Below are positions 12,701-25,445 of a DNA stretch of 64,000 bases, one piece after another. The notes beneath the pieces were generated by a model. That model was not told where the DNA came from. It saw nothing but the letters and a program-made list of their open reading frames with translations, and ran no database searches. The stretch is taken from the NCBI GenBank assembly GCA_950097015.1, contig CATNEN010000038.1, positions 9,558,001-9,622,000 of the forward strand, in the 5' to 3' direction. The DNA comes from Macrostomum hystrix. Taxonomy: Eukaryota > Platyhelminthes > Macrostomidae. Position 1 is the first letter of the stretch. Every line of letters begins with the position of its first letter. The position numbers and the translations under genes are program-made.

Positions 12701-14282
12701 GAGTCCTAATTGCAGTCTCGAATTGAGTCCTAATTGCAGTCTCGATTTGAGCCCTAATTGCAGTCCGGATTTGAACCATAATTTCAGCCTCGATTTGAGC
12801 CCTAATTGCAGTCCGGATTTGAACCATAATTTCAGCCTCGATTTGAGCCCTAATTGCAGTCCGGATTTGAACCATAATTTCAGCCTCGATTAGAGTCCTA
12901 ATTGCAGTCAGGATTTGAGCCCTAATTGCAGTCCGGATTTGAGCCCTAATTGCAGTCCGGATTTGAGCCCTAATTGCAGTCTCGAATTGAGTCCTAATTG
13001 CACTCACGAATTGAGTCCTAATCGCAGTCTCGAATTGAGCCCTACTTGCAGTCCGGATTTGAACCCTAATTGCAGTCCGGATTTGAGCCCTAATTGCAGT
13101 CCGGATTTGAACCCTAATTTCAGCCTCGATTAGAGTCCTAATTGCAATCCGGATTTGAGCCCTAATTGCAGTCCGGATTTGAACCCTAGTTTCAGCCTCG
13201 ATTTGAGCCCTAATTGCAGTCTCGATTTGAGCCCTAATTGCAGTCTCGAATCGAGCCCTAATTGCAGTCTCGAATTGAGCCCTAATTGCAGTCCGGATTT
13301 GAACCCTAATTTCAGCCTCGATTTGAACCCTAATTGCAGTCTCGATTTGAGCCCTAATTGCAGTCCGGATATGAGCCCTAATTGCAGTCCGGATTTGAGC
13401 CCTAATTGCAGTCCGGATTTGAGCCCTAATTGCAGTCCGGATTTGAGCCCTAATTGCAGTCCGGATATGAGCCCTAATTGCAGTCCGGATTTGAGCCCTA
13501 ATTGCAGTCCGGATTTGAGCCCTAATTGCAGTCCGGATATGAGCCCTAATTGCAGTCAGGATTTGAGCCCTAATTGCAGTCCGGATTTGAGCCCTAATTG
13601 CAGTCTTGATTTGAACCCTAATTGCAGTCCGGATTTGAGCCCTAATTGCAGTCCGGATTTGAGCCCTAATTGCAGTCTTGATTTGAGTCTTAATTGCAGT
13701 CCCGGAAAGATTCCCAATTGCAGTCTCGAATTGAGTCCTAATTGCAGTCTCGAATTGAGTCCTAATTGCAGTCTCGAATTGAGTCCTTATTGCATTCTCG
13801 ATTTGAGTCCTAATTGCAGTTTGGATTTGTTGAGTACTAATCGCGGTCCATTTTTTAGTCCTCAGAATACACAAGTCTCGATTTGAGTCCTCATTATAGA
13901 CTAAATGAGTTTGGTATAGTTTGAACTTTAAAACATGTCTGTCTTCTAATTTCGAAATCTAGCTGGTTGGCTAAATTCTTTGCTTAATTCAATATAAACT
14001 TGACCTAAACCAGATTACATAACCTAGTGCTCTAGGACCTGAGTTCATTCTTAAATCACAATTGATACATTTAACGATAAAATGAGCTTTAAAAATGGGA
14101 TAACTTACTTGCTTAGCAGCCCATGGCGAGCGGTAAGGACTGTCAGTGTGGGTGCGTGGTCGCTCCAGGCAGATAACCTCCACACCAGTGCCCAGCCCGA
14201 GTGGCTTTGACACAGCTGGAGGTGGCAAAGGTGGCAGCGGAGATGATAAGAGCTGCCCCGACTGATTTTCATTGGCACTCAT
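9777..14282 (-). CDS. PBK: PDZ-binding kinase / TOPK-like protein kinase
   Basis: Four exons: 14282-14109, 11757-11503, 11418-11173 and 10202-9777, all phase 0, joining to 366 aa (human TOPK is 322). TOPK is a MAPKK-like Ser/Thr kinase active in mitosis. Visible features are the glycine loop GLGTGVEV (residues 29-36), the TOPK-specific SPWAAKQ with ATP-binding Lys57, NHPGIIGYRG, the catalytic HGDLKSAN (Asp177), DFG at 195-197 and a GTELWAAPE activation segment. The C-lobe ends DVRPSA before a short tail. The HGD in place of HRD and the SPWA signature mark the family. Human TOPK has DVG, while this protein has DFG. An acceptor-like tctagctacag sits five bases before the ATG. Introns 1 and 3 are filled by minisatellites; intron 2 is 84 bp. 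Confidence 0.93.
10225..11145. repeat. 20-22 bp minisatellite in PBK intron 3
   Basis: Degenerate tandem units around gagtgaggtggggtatc, with variants containing ttggagtgaggtggg. They fill almost the whole 970-bp intron between kinase exons 3 and 4. The most regular block is near 10540-10680. Confidence 0.92.
11855..13830. repeat. 24-bp minisatellite in PBK intron 1
   Basis: About 80 units of 24 bp with core cctaattgcagtc, followed by tcgaattgagt or cggatttgagc. Blocks of the two unit types alternate, with a repeated superblock near 12050-12370 and 12540-12890. Because 24 is a multiple of three, long frames stay open on both strands. They are not genes. Confidence 0.96.
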
Positions 14283-16241
14283 TTTGGCTGTAGCTAGAAT
14301 TTATTTTTATAAGCATTTGATATAGCCGAGTTTGTCTGAACTGGGCATAAAGTATTAAACAATAAAACTATTGTTAGAATAAGCTCTCAAAAGAAATAAG
14401 TTTTAAATTATTTTAACTATATAGCAAAGACATTGTAGGCCTATTAAAAGCCTTGAAGTATATAAGCCAAACAGCAATCTATTATTCAAGTTACTGTAAA
14501 ACTAATTTAGAATAGCTTTTAGAATTGTATGTATTAGAGATGACCAGCTCATTAATTAACAATATGATTATAGTTGCAAACAAAAAATCAGAAATGGAAA
14601 ATAAGTCTAAGACTCTTAAGTGAATAAACTTAAGGATATTAAGACTGAAATTATTGCTTGATTTCTGCTTTACTTTCAGAACTGTTTTCTTATTAGCAAT
14701 GCATAAACTCTTAACTTTGTTTGAGATTAGCAACCAGTTTATAGAGGATTGTTGATTCTTTGTAGCCAAAAAAGAGTTATTACATTAGTGACATGCCAGC
14801 TGCTAGGCTGTTTAAAACAGGCCTACAGTCAACTAGATAACCTGATCCCTCGTAGACATAGTTTATAAAAATTGAACAGTAATCAATGATTTTCTAGTCA
14901 ACACGGCACATTAGGCCTAGCTATTTATGGTTCAAATCCGATCTATGATCAATATTTATGAGCCAATAGTCCTAGCAATAGAAAAGCTCTGAGAAGAGAA
15001 ATAAAGATGTTAGGCCTATTTGCTGTAGACAGATATGAGTTATGTATTGCCTACATTATTTTATCTTGCAGGAACATGTGTTATAGTACAGTAATAATCA
15101 AACAATATAAAATAATACTCAATTTTCAATTTTACACCAATTTGTTAAAATCATATTTTGAAAATCTATGGTAGGCTTACAAGTTAAAACAAGTCCTTTC
15201 CTTTTTAATATGCAAAAACCTATGACTATAAGCCTAGCCAAGGAGGTAGGATGATCATAGAAGCTGTCAAATTAAAATGTTTATAACTTAAATTAGTTAA
15301 AACAAATAGACTAACAACTAGGTCTAGCAGCTTTCTGGCAGGGCAGAGTTTATTCCCACAGTCCCGTTCCAATAATTTCAATTTTATCCACATGGATCCG
15401 TGCCGATAATTTTCTGCTTATCCACATGGCAGCTTGTGTAAGCAATCATGAATAATCTTAGCTTCTTAAAACAAAAACATTGCATTGGACGAATGCTTAT
15501 GCCTCCAGGGGTCGTCATGTTGAAGCATTTTTTATTTTACCGCCTTGCTGCTATCAAATATCTAACATGGCAATGGCATGGCGTATTATAGACAGATGTA
15601 CAACAAATAAAATAAGTAGCCTAGAAAGAACAACAGCAGCACGTTTGCGTAAACACTTAACACGAGGAAGACTTTCGAATTGCAAATAAAAACATAACAA
15701 ATGATAGCCTTTCAAAGCAAGTATATTTTAATTACTGTTACTGTTTCTTGAATACAAGTGATTCTTTGCTTCTTGTATATCTTTTTAAAGTTTAATTGCT
15801 ATTTTATAACATTTTCTGGGCTCTTTTTAAAACAAAAAATATGCCTACTTTACAGACTAAATTTGTTTGCTCTATCGTTAGATCTCTTTAAAAGGTCTTA
15901 AAGTTTTTGTTCGTAGAATGAATGTTAAGATGTTCATCCGAAGGTAAACTATGTAGTTGGTAAACATTCCGTTTGAAGCCTGTTCAAATAAAGACATATT
16001 AAGCTGCTCACGCGCACACCAAACTTTATTATTAGTGAATATTATTTTGCGACTTGGATTTTGATTATCCATCACTGTGAAATTTATCTATCTGAAAGCA
16101 GATCGGGAATTTAATAGGGGGGCCTATGATAAGAAAAAAACATTCTTACTCTTATCATAATTTGTCGCGCAACATGTAGTAGCTAGCCCAGCAAAATAGA
16201 TGCAGAGATTAGAAGCAGGATTGCTTGTAAATTTTCCAATT

Positions 16242-16677
16242 GGCAGTGCTTATCCCCACAGTAGGCCTTACCGTAGAAATAATTTTTGTCTTATTCCTAC
16301 AGTACCGTGGGAATAATTTCCTGCTTATCTGCACGAGTGCACGGCACACTGACGAGATAGCTGTCCTATCCTATAACTGTCCTATGCCACTGTATTGGTT
16401 AATTATTTGCAAAAAAGCTGAAATTTTTTATTTGTTTACTTGCTTTTAAAAACTGGAAGGAAAGGGGAAAATTGCAGTCATGGTAAAAAGATAGATGATA
16501 GGACAACTATCTTGTCACTGTGCTGTGCGGATAAGCAAGAAATTATTCCCACAGAATATGTTGAAGATAGGACAGCTATCTCAGTGAGCCATGCAGATAA
16601 GCAGGAAATTATTCCCATGGTATGGTAAGAATAAGACAAAAAATTATTTATATTGTACCATGGGGATAAGCACTGCC
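16242..16677. mobile_element. Non-autonomous inverted-repeat element (MITE) with 9-bp target duplication
   Basis: 436 bp bounded by inverted ggcagtgcttatcccca at the left and its reverse complement at the right. It is flanked on both sides by tttccaatt (16233-16241 and 16678-16686). The inverted similarity continues inward for over 100 bp, including gggaataatttcctgctt against its complement. Most of the element could therefore fold into a hairpin. It encodes no transposase. The 9-bp duplication suits a cut-and-paste DNA transposon; the superfamily is not settled. Confidence 0.85.
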
Positions 16678-16755
16678 TTTCCAATTAGCTGGTCCTTACA
16701 CCTATTTACTATTATGTTTGTTTGTAGGCCCTAAAAGAAAATAAACTGTTACATA

Positions 16756-17396
16756 GGGTAATATATCATCAACCAAACAGTGTATCTTCAAAACCGAACA
16801 ATAATATTGACTCCTTCCTTGGTCTCGTGCAAGACAGAAACAAGCTATTGTGTTTCACAGAACAACTAATTTGAAAGTTGAAGAAATTATCTACAAGCTG
16901 AGGCATGATGTGCAATGAAGCATTAAGAGGAAAGAAAGATATTGATGTTTCAGTAGAATTTTTTATTGCAAAAGCATACTTTTTAACAACATTTTTTCAG
17001 TATGTACTTTAGACAAAGATTGTATGTGGTTGCCTGCCAATTAAATGACCACAAATGTAGTTATTTATAGAGCATGAAAAATGCTTTCAAATGACATAAT
17101 TCATGATAGATCACTCCTTAAAATAAGATTAAACCACTCACTCAAATTTTAAAACCAAACATCAAATTCTCTGTTTGGTTTGAAGGTACATGAAAATCAT
17201 TGTTCGGTTTTAGATAAAAAAGCAGGAATAACTTTTTTTCTATCTGACAAAATAGCAAAAGCAGATACTTTTTAGAAAGATGTAACTGTTTTCTATAACT
17301 TGGCTTTTGATTTATCATCATATCTTAAATAGAAAATTGGTAGCTTAGGTTTGAAGTAAAAAAAATACACCTTGTTTGGTTGATGATACATTACCC
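16756..17396. mobile_element. TA-flanked inverted-repeat element (Tc1/mariner-type MITE)
   Basis: 641 bp bounded by gggtaatatatcatcaac at the left and the inverted near-copy at the right. Both outer edges abut the dinucleotide TA. Inside each end, motifs aaccaaaca and aaaaccgaacaat recur inverted. No coding capacity. TA flanks fit Tc1/mariner-type insertion. Confidence 0.75.
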
Positions 17397-19833
17397 TAGC
17401 ACTGAATTTTTTCAGATTAAACACTGAAATAATATCAGTAGTTGATATATAAAAACTCTTATTGTGAAAGTAAAATAAAATTATAGCCTAAAATATGTCC
17501 TTTAAATTGACACTTGAGGGTGGAAGTCAACATGAGACACATATTAAAGCAGTAATTACTTGGCAGTAATTTTTTATTGTATGTAGGCCTAGGCCTATAC
17601 TATTTGTGAGTCAAACAAAAAAATAATTTGGCCTAGTATTTATTGAAGAATAAATATCATAGATTGTAGCATATTGCAGAAACAACTAGCCCTAGGCCTA
17701 CATCCTAAAATCAAAATGTAAGGACGACACTCACAAGGTGATATATTTATAGTTATAGGCCTAGTCAATCAGTTTTCTACATAGGCCTAGCTGATACATT
17801 TTTCAACTTTAACTGGGCCAAAGCCACTAACAATCTTAAGAACCTACAAAATAATTTGCATATCAATTTTCTTCTTGTATGTCACTTCTTTCCTTATATG
17901 ACCTATAGGCCTAGACACTTGCCACATTTCTTTCCTTACTGTTTTGCTGCACCTCTGCTTCCTCTCACTATTTCAATGCCTCTATTGTACCTTTGTTGTT
18001 TTGCTATTTCTCCTTTTCCTCTTGTTGTTTTGCCACCTCACCTCCACTTCCTTTTGCTGCTTTGCCTCTGTATTGTCACTTGTTTTCAAATCTGGTACAA
18101 CACTGCCACTTGTACCTGCAGTACCACAAATCTCAATTATCATTTTATGTATACAGTTAAACAAAAATAGCAAAAACTGTAAAAAAAATCTGAGGGTGCA
18201 GCAGACAAAGCAACTTCAATCTATCTAATTGCTTTAGAAACATTAGCTATTATCACTAGAAAGCGATTTTTGCACCTTAGAGACTTGATCCATGTAATGG
18301 AACCCACGTTTTCCTTACCTCCAAAGCTTTCAGACGTATGCTGACAAGTCTGTCTGTGTCTTTACTTAATTTGCAAAAGATTGCCCATTAGGCCCTAATC
18401 AGAGTAGGTAACTAAGCAAAAGCTATTTCTTGTTCAAAATTGCAAAATAAATTTGAAACCTGAACCTTTAATTGTATCAATGTTTGCACTAGATTAAGAG
18501 ACATTCTGACTAACAGCTATGCTACAGACACTCTAAGCAAAAATTTGTATGCCTGTGACAAGATCTTTGTCCAGAATCACCTTTTACAATGGACCTTAGA
18601 CAATGATATCCAAATGTTAGGAAATACAGAATAAAGCAATAATTATATGATTAGGCCTATTATGTTACAAACTAGCTACATTGGCATCCAGTCACTCTAT
18701 CTTGGACTTAGTCAATAAAAATCAATCAGTTTTTCTTATTCTTGAAATGGTCACTTTATGCATTTATACCCATTTTTCAGTTAAGTTTTTGTCCCTGTTA
18801 AGTTTTTAGCTTTGAAGTTTATATACTTTTCCTGTGTATACCAACACCAAGTGGGTGCTAGTTAAATTAAAGGAAGGCCAGATTTTTTAAACAATTTCAT
18901 AAACATTGCAGCTCTAGCCTGTCAGGTAGATGAGGTAAATTGGTAGATGACATGGGGCTAAAAAATGAGGACAGGGAGCCAATTTTAAGTTACAAAGGAA
19001 CCCATGTTTTCCAGTGCCTTCATTACTACTGAGGAATTGACCAAAGGCAATTTTTGCCAACATGTAATTTGATGAAAAATATATGAAAAAGTGGCTAGGA
19101 TCCACTAAAATTAAGTACTTAATAGTAACAATACTCACTAGGCCCAACTCTTTTTTGTTTTCGTGCTAGTTCAAACCCATTCTATACCAGAATTTCTAAG
19201 CAAAATGATGTCTTCCAGACTATATTTCTTGCATATATTTGATACTATTGGTGTACTAAGCAGAAAAACTGTAATTTACTAGTTATAAAAACAAAAATGT
19301 ATGTTAACTGTAAGTATACAAAGATTTTTGTAATCATTTAAGTTTTAAAAAATTTCTCTACATAAGTGGGTTTGTTTACTTGACCCTGTCCAGTGCCCTA
19401 AAATACTTTATGGAAAAATAGCATCGTCATATTTACACATATAGGACCATTGCAATTTGAACATATAATTTTCATTTGCTGACAAAGCGTCTAACTTGCA
19501 ATGTTTTAGTCTAATCCACAATGCAGTATGTTTAAAAATGTCTATATTAGTTATCTAATTTTTCTGCTTTGGTCATTCTGGAAATATTTTTTTAATAGCT
19601 TCAATAGCTAAGTTAATAGCTTCCCAAACAGCAGTATTACTGATAATGTTTCAATGACTAAATAGCCACATGTCATTAGTTAGTCAGGTTAGTTAAATAT
19701 TAAACTTAAATCTTACAATCACATCAAGAGACTCCATGGCTTCAGTTTAACAAGCTAGAAACTTAGGCAATCTATGAGTTTCGAATGCCTCAGATATGCA
19801 AAAAAACAAATAGTTATTGTTGCCCTCCTCCAG

Positions 19834-22602
19834 ATGGTTGACACATCACGCGAGCAGTCCCTGGAGCTTCTGCGCGCCGAGAGTGGCACATTCTGTCAGA
19901 GCTCCAGCAGCCACGTCATTGTGGTGTTCGGCGCATCCGGTGACCTAGCTAAGAAGAAGATCTATCCCACACTGTGGTGGCTATTCCGTGACAAGCTGCT
20001 GCCAGCTAACACCAATTTCGTGGGTTACTCCCGGTCCAGCCTAACTGTGGCCAACCTGCGCGCCAATTCGCAGCCTTATCTAAACGCTTCCGAGTCAGAT
20101 GCCGCCCAGCTTGACCAGTTCTTTCAGCGCAATCACTATGTACAGGGCAGCTACGACAAGGCGGAGGACTTTGCCCGCCTGAACAAGTACATTGTGGACC
20201 ACTTCTCGGCCTGCGCTAATCGCCTATTTTACCTGGCCATACCGCCCTCCCAGTTCATCAGCGTGGCCACCAATTTGAAGGCTGAGTGCACAGTTCAATC
20301 CGATGGCGTCTGGAATCGCATTATTGTAGAGAAGCCATTTGGTAAAGATCTGGACTCAAGCGACGTGCTAGCCAAGCACCTGTCCGCCCTGTTTAGCGAG
20401 GACCAGATCTATCGCATCGATCACTACCTGGGCAAGGAGATGGTGCAGAATGTCGTTGTCCTGCGCTTCGCAAATCGAGTCTTCTCGCCTCTGTGGAATC
20501 GCGACAATGTGGCCAACGTCCTCGTCACCTTCAAGGAGAACTTCGGCACCGAGGGTCGAGGCGGCTACTTTGACGAATTCGGCATCATACGCGATGTGAT
20601 GCAGAATCATTTGTTGCAGATTCTCTGCCTCATCGCCATGGAGCGACCGATCTCCATGGAGGCCAACGATATCCGTGACGAGAAGGTAGGCCGCCTCTCC
20701 TGCCTACTCATCTCCATGGCGATTCGCTTCTAGATTACCTCAACTCTGTCCCGCAGGTTAAAGTACTTCGCTGCATGCGTCCGCTGAGTCACCAGGATCT
20801 GGTGATTGGCCAGTACGTGGCCGATCCTGAGCAAGGCAAGCCGGGCTACCTGGACGACCCCACTGTGCCAGCCGGCTCCCTGACCCCGACTTACGCTGTG
20901 GCCGCTCTGCGCGTTGATAACGAGCGCTGGCAGGTAAGACAATAAGCATCGGCTTAAGATTCCAGATCAACAAAAAGTTGCATATCTAGTGTCTACAGAA
21001 ATCCTTATCTAGATCCGAATCCCAAGATAGAAGCTTTATTCCCATTGTCTGGGGTATTGCGATCAAGATCCTCAGTCCTAATATAAGGACGCGAATCTTC
21101 TGGGAATTACTTAGCCAAGCATTCGCTACCGCGTTTGAAAATGTTAATTGTAAATAGCTGTGACGCACAGGCATTATAAGCTTAGAATGCTCGTCATGGG
21201 CCTGGTTATCTCTAAAATGGTCGAAAGTAAGAAGATAAGAGCAATTAGTCCGGTTTAGTGTTGCAGAGCTTAGTCACACCAGCATAGCATTCGATCTCTT
21301 AATGCTCAGCGTATTCTTTTTGCACTGGGCGACTCGAGTACATATCTAAATTTGTAGGCTGAGCTATTAACTTATAAATGTAAAAATAATAGTACTTAAC
21401 GCATATAAGAATAAGCATTTGCTGGATTAAAGTGAAATACACTATTTCATGTTATTGGGGCATTGTTTATATGACCGCTATCTCTTTTTATATTCCATTT
21501 TGCCTGTACTTTCGTTAGCCAGTTATTATTTTTTTATTTATCTTGTATGTCTGGCTCTATCTGTCTGTATTTGTTTTTCTGTAATCTACCTGTCTTCTGT
21601 CTGTCTGTCTCTCTGTCTGCCTGTCTGTCTGTATTTGTTTTTCCGTACTCTACCTGTCTTCTGTCTGTCTGTCTGTCTGTCCGTCTGTCTGTCTGTATTT
21701 CAGTTTTTTCTCTAGTCTGTCCGCCTGTCTGGCTGTCTGTCTGTCTGTCCGTCTGTCTGTCTGTATTTCAGTTTTTTCTCTAGTCTGTCCGCCTGTCTGT
21801 TTGTCTATCTGCCTGTCTGTCTGTATTTGTTTTTCTGTAATCTACCTGTCTTCTACCTGTCTTCTGTCTGCCTCCCTGTCTGTCTGTCTGTCTGTATTTC
21901 AGTTTTTTTCTGTAGTCTGTCTGCCTGTCTGTCTGTCTGCCTGTCTGTCTGCCTGTCTGTCTGCCTGTCTGTCTGTCTGTCTGCCTGTCTGTCTGCCTGT
22001 CTGTCTGCCTGTCTGTCTGTCTGTCTGCCTGTCTGTCTGTCTATCAGGCATTGTTATCTAGTCTCCAAGCTGCAGGCTTTGATTCCTAAACTTCGCAGGG
22101 CGTTCCCTTCATAGTCCGCGCCGGCAAGGCTTTGAACGAGAAGAAATGCGAGGTGCGCATCCAGTTCAAGGATGTGATCGCCGACATCCTGCCCAGCGGC
22201 TCCGTGCACCGCAACGAGCTGGTGCTCCGGGTGCAGCCGAACGAGGCCGTGTACATGAAACTCATGACCAAGCGGCCCGGCATGGGCTTCGGCGCCGAGG
22301 AGACGGAGCTAGACCTGACCTACAATCGCCGATTCTCCGATCTGAAGCTACCGGACGCCTACGAGAGACTCCTGCTTGACGTCCTGTGCGGCTCCCAGAT
22401 TAATTTCGTCCGCACAGACGAGCTGCGCGAGGCCTGGCGCGTCTTCACCCCGGCGCTGCACGCCCTGGAGGCGCAGCGGGTGGCGCCGCACCCTTATGTC
22501 TACGGGGCGCGCAACGGACCGCCAGAGGCTGACGAATTCATGCGGAAACTGGGCTTCACCTTCAGCGGCCAGTATTTTTATCCGGGCCAGGCCAAGCAGT
22601 GA
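19834..22602 (+). CDS. G6PD: Glucose-6-phosphate 1-dehydrogenase
   Basis: Three exons: 19834-20685, 20757-20933 and 22099-22602, encoding 510 aa (human 515). The enzyme oxidises glucose 6-phosphate with NADP+, the first and NADPH-producing step of the pentose phosphate pathway in the cytosol. The NADP fingerprint [10 protein letters not shown] is at residues 33-42. The substrate-binding and catalytic RIDHYLGKE is at 194-202, including His197. [21 protein letters not shown] and [10 protein letters not shown] follow in family order. All three phases match conserved sequence (DEK/VKV and NERW/GVPF). The ATG directly follows a strong pyrimidine tract ending cctcctccag. Either an upstream untranslated exon or trans-splicing is implied. 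Intron 2 (1165 bp) holds a CTGT-rich repeat. Next on the same strand are TECR and UBR7. Confidence 0.97.
21590..22045. repeat. CTGT/CTGC simple repeat in G6PD intron 2
   Basis: A tetranucleotide tract of ctgtctgt and ctgcctgt, interrupted by recurring tatttcagttttttctctag or tatttgtttttc segments about 65-100 bp apart. The recurrence shows that short blocks were duplicated together. The pyrimidine-rich tract lies on the sense strand, about 55 bp before the exon 3 acceptor. Confidence 0.93.
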
Positions 22603-22799
22603 GTCACTGGCTGCCACACATCTGCTGTGAGTGTTGTCACGATGGTTCTTGTACTTTAGACTTTGATTCTTTCTAGCTGACTCAGGTGGTCCATTGCTAA
22701 GCTAGGATAAACGGTCAAATAATTAGCAGCTCATATTTTCATATTCCTCATCATCCATTCACGTACGCGCCCATCCGGCTTTACTGCACGGTGTGAGTA

Positions 22800-25405
22800 C
22801 CTATCCCTTCTAATCCCATAGAAGATATCCCTTTGATCCCATGGACAGTTATCCATTCTGATCTCCGTAGAAACTGTCTATTCTGATCTTACATACATCT
22901 CTCCGTTCTGATCCCACAGACACGTATCCCATTTATAGACAGGTATCCCATTTATAGACAGGTATCCCATTTATAGACTGTTATCCCATTTATAGACAGG
23001 TATCCCATTTATAGACAGGTATTCCATTTATAGACAGGTATTCCATTTATAGACAGGTATTTCATTTATAGACAGGTATCCCATTTATAGACAGGTATCC
23101 CATTTATAGACAGGTATTCCATTTATAGACAGGTATTCCATTTATAGACAGGTATCCCATTTATAGACAGGTATTCCATTTATAGACAGGTATTCCATTT
23201 ATAGACAGGTATTCCATTTATAGACAGGTATCCCATTTATAGACAGGTATCCCATTTATAGACAGGGATCCCATTTATAGACAGGTATTCCATTTATAGA
23301 CAGGTATCCCATTTATAGACAGGTATCCCATTTATAGACAGGTATCCCATTTATAGACAGGTATTTCATTTATAGACAGGGATCCCATTTATAGACAGGT
23401 ATCCCATTTATAGACAGGTATCCCATTTATAGACAGGTATCCCATTTATAGACAGGTATTCCATTTATAGACAGGTATCCCATTTATAGACAGGTATCCC
23501 ATTTATAGACAGGTATTCCATTTATAGACTGTTATCCTATTTATAGACAGGTATCCCATTTATAGACAGGTATTCCATTTATAGACAGGTATTCCATTTA
23601 TAGACAGGTATTTCATTTATAGACAGGTATCCCATTTATAGACAGGTATCCCATTTATAGACAGGTATTCCATTTATAGACAGGTATCCCATTTATAGAC
23701 AGGTATCCCATTTATAGACAGGTATCCCATTTATAGACAGGTATTCCATTTATAGACAGGTATTCCATTTATAGACAGGTATCCCATTTATAGACAGGTA
23801 TTCCATTTATAGACAGGTATTCCATTTATAGACAGGTATTCCATTTATAGACAGGTATCCCATTTATAGACAGGTATCCCATTTATAGACAGGGATCCCA
23901 TTTATAGACAGGTATTCCATTTATAGACAGGTATCCCATTTATAGACAGGTATCCCATTTATAGACAGGTATCCCATTTATAGACAGGTATTCCATTTAT
24001 AGACAGGTATCCCATTTATAGACAGGTATCCCATTTATAGACAGGTATTCCATTTATAGACAGGTATTCCATTTATAGACAGGTATCCCATTTATAGACA
24101 GGTATTCCATTTATAGACAGGTATTCCATTTATAGACAGGTATCCCATTTATAGACAGGTATCCCATTTATAGACAGGGATCCCATTTATAGACAGGTAT
24201 TCCATTTATAGACAGGTATCCCATTTATAGACAGGTATCCCATTTATAGACAGGTATCCCATTTATAGACAGGTATTCCATTTATAGACAGGTATTCCAT
24301 TTATAGACAGGTATTTCCATTTATAGACAGGTATCCCATTTATAGACAGGTATCCCATTTATAGACAGGTATTCCATTTATAGACAGGTATCCCATTTAT
24401 AGACAGGTATTCCATTTATAGACAGGTATTCCATTTATAGACAGGTATCCCATTTATAGACAGGTATTCCATTTATAGACAGGTATTCCATTTATAGACA
24501 GGTATCCCATTTATAGACAGGTATCCCATTTATAGACAGGTATCCCATTTATAGACAGGTATTCCATTTATAGACAGGTATCCCATTTATAGACAGGTAT
24601 CCCATTTATAGACAGGTATTCCATTTATAGACAGGTATCCCATTTATAGACAGGTATCCCATTTATAGACAGGTATCCCATTTATAGACAGGTATCCCAT
24701 TTATAGACAGGTATCCCATTTATAGACAGGTATCCCATTTATAGACAGGTATCCCATTTATAGACATGTATCCCATTTATAGACAGGTATTTCATTTATA
24801 GACAGGTATCCCATTTATAGACAGGTATCCCATTTATAGACAGGTATCCCATTTATAGACAGGTATCCCATTTATAGACAGGTATCCCATTTATAGACAG
24901 GTATTCCATTTATAGACAGGTATTCCATTTATAGACAGGTATCCCATTTATAGACAGGTATCCCATTTATAGACAGGTATCCCATTTATAGACAGGTATC
25001 CCATTTATAGACAGGTATTTCATTTATAGACAGGGATCCCATTTATAGACAGGTATCCCATTTATAGACAGGGATCCCATTTATAGACAGGTATTTCATT
25101 TATAGACAGGGATCCCATTTATAGACAGGTATCCCATTTATAGACAGGTATCCCATTTATAGTCAGGTATTTCATTTATAGACAGGGATCCCATTTATAG
25201 ACAGGTATCCCATTTATAGACAGGTATCCCATTTATAGACAGGTATCCCATTTATAGACAGGTATCCCATTTATAGACAGGTATCCCATTTATAGACAGG
25301 TATTCCATTTATAGACTGTTATCCCATTTATAGACAGGTATCCCATTTATAGACAGGTATTCCATTTATAGACAGGTATTCCATTTATAGACAGGTATTA
25401 CAGGT
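22800..25405. repeat. 19-bp satellite of about 130 units
   Basis: From about 22920 the unit is catttatagacaggtatcc, with single-base variants (tattcc, tatttc, gggatcc). Before it (22800-22920) and just after it (25405-25445) lie longer, diverged relatives containing ttctgatcccacagacac or ttctgattccagaga. These look like the ancestral unit. The array separates G6PD from TECR. Confidence 0.96.
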
Positions 25406-25445
25406 ATTTCCCTTCTGATTCCAGAGAAATGTGTCCCTTCTGATC

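Larger units (their letters stand above)
14283..19833. other. AT-rich intergenic block with no gene
   Basis: A 5.5 kb AT-rich stretch between the PBK start and G6PD, without minisatellites. It holds two terminal-inverted-repeat elements (listed separately) and many copies of the palindrome TAGGCCTA (at least ten between 14.4 and 18.7 kb). A fragment near 15340-15430 resembles part of the 16.2 kb element. Short frames here lack coding composition. Any 5' exon or promoter of G6PD would be in this block but was not recognised. Confidence 0.6.

Noticed and set aside
11907-13886. Long open frames on both strands (up to 447 codons of TAIRTQFE- or SPNCSLEL-type repeats)
   Set aside because: They are the 24-bp PBK intron minisatellite read in frames that never meet a stop. 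Both strands are open at once and the frames lie inside an intron.
17856-18228. Leu/Phe/Cys-rich 94-104 codon frames
   Set aside because: Pyrimidine-rich non-coding DNA; the composition explains the hydrophobic translation.
19774-19833. Upstream Met extension of G6PD (20 codons)
   Set aside because: It lies before a strong acceptor and encodes no conserved sequence; the family start fits 19834.
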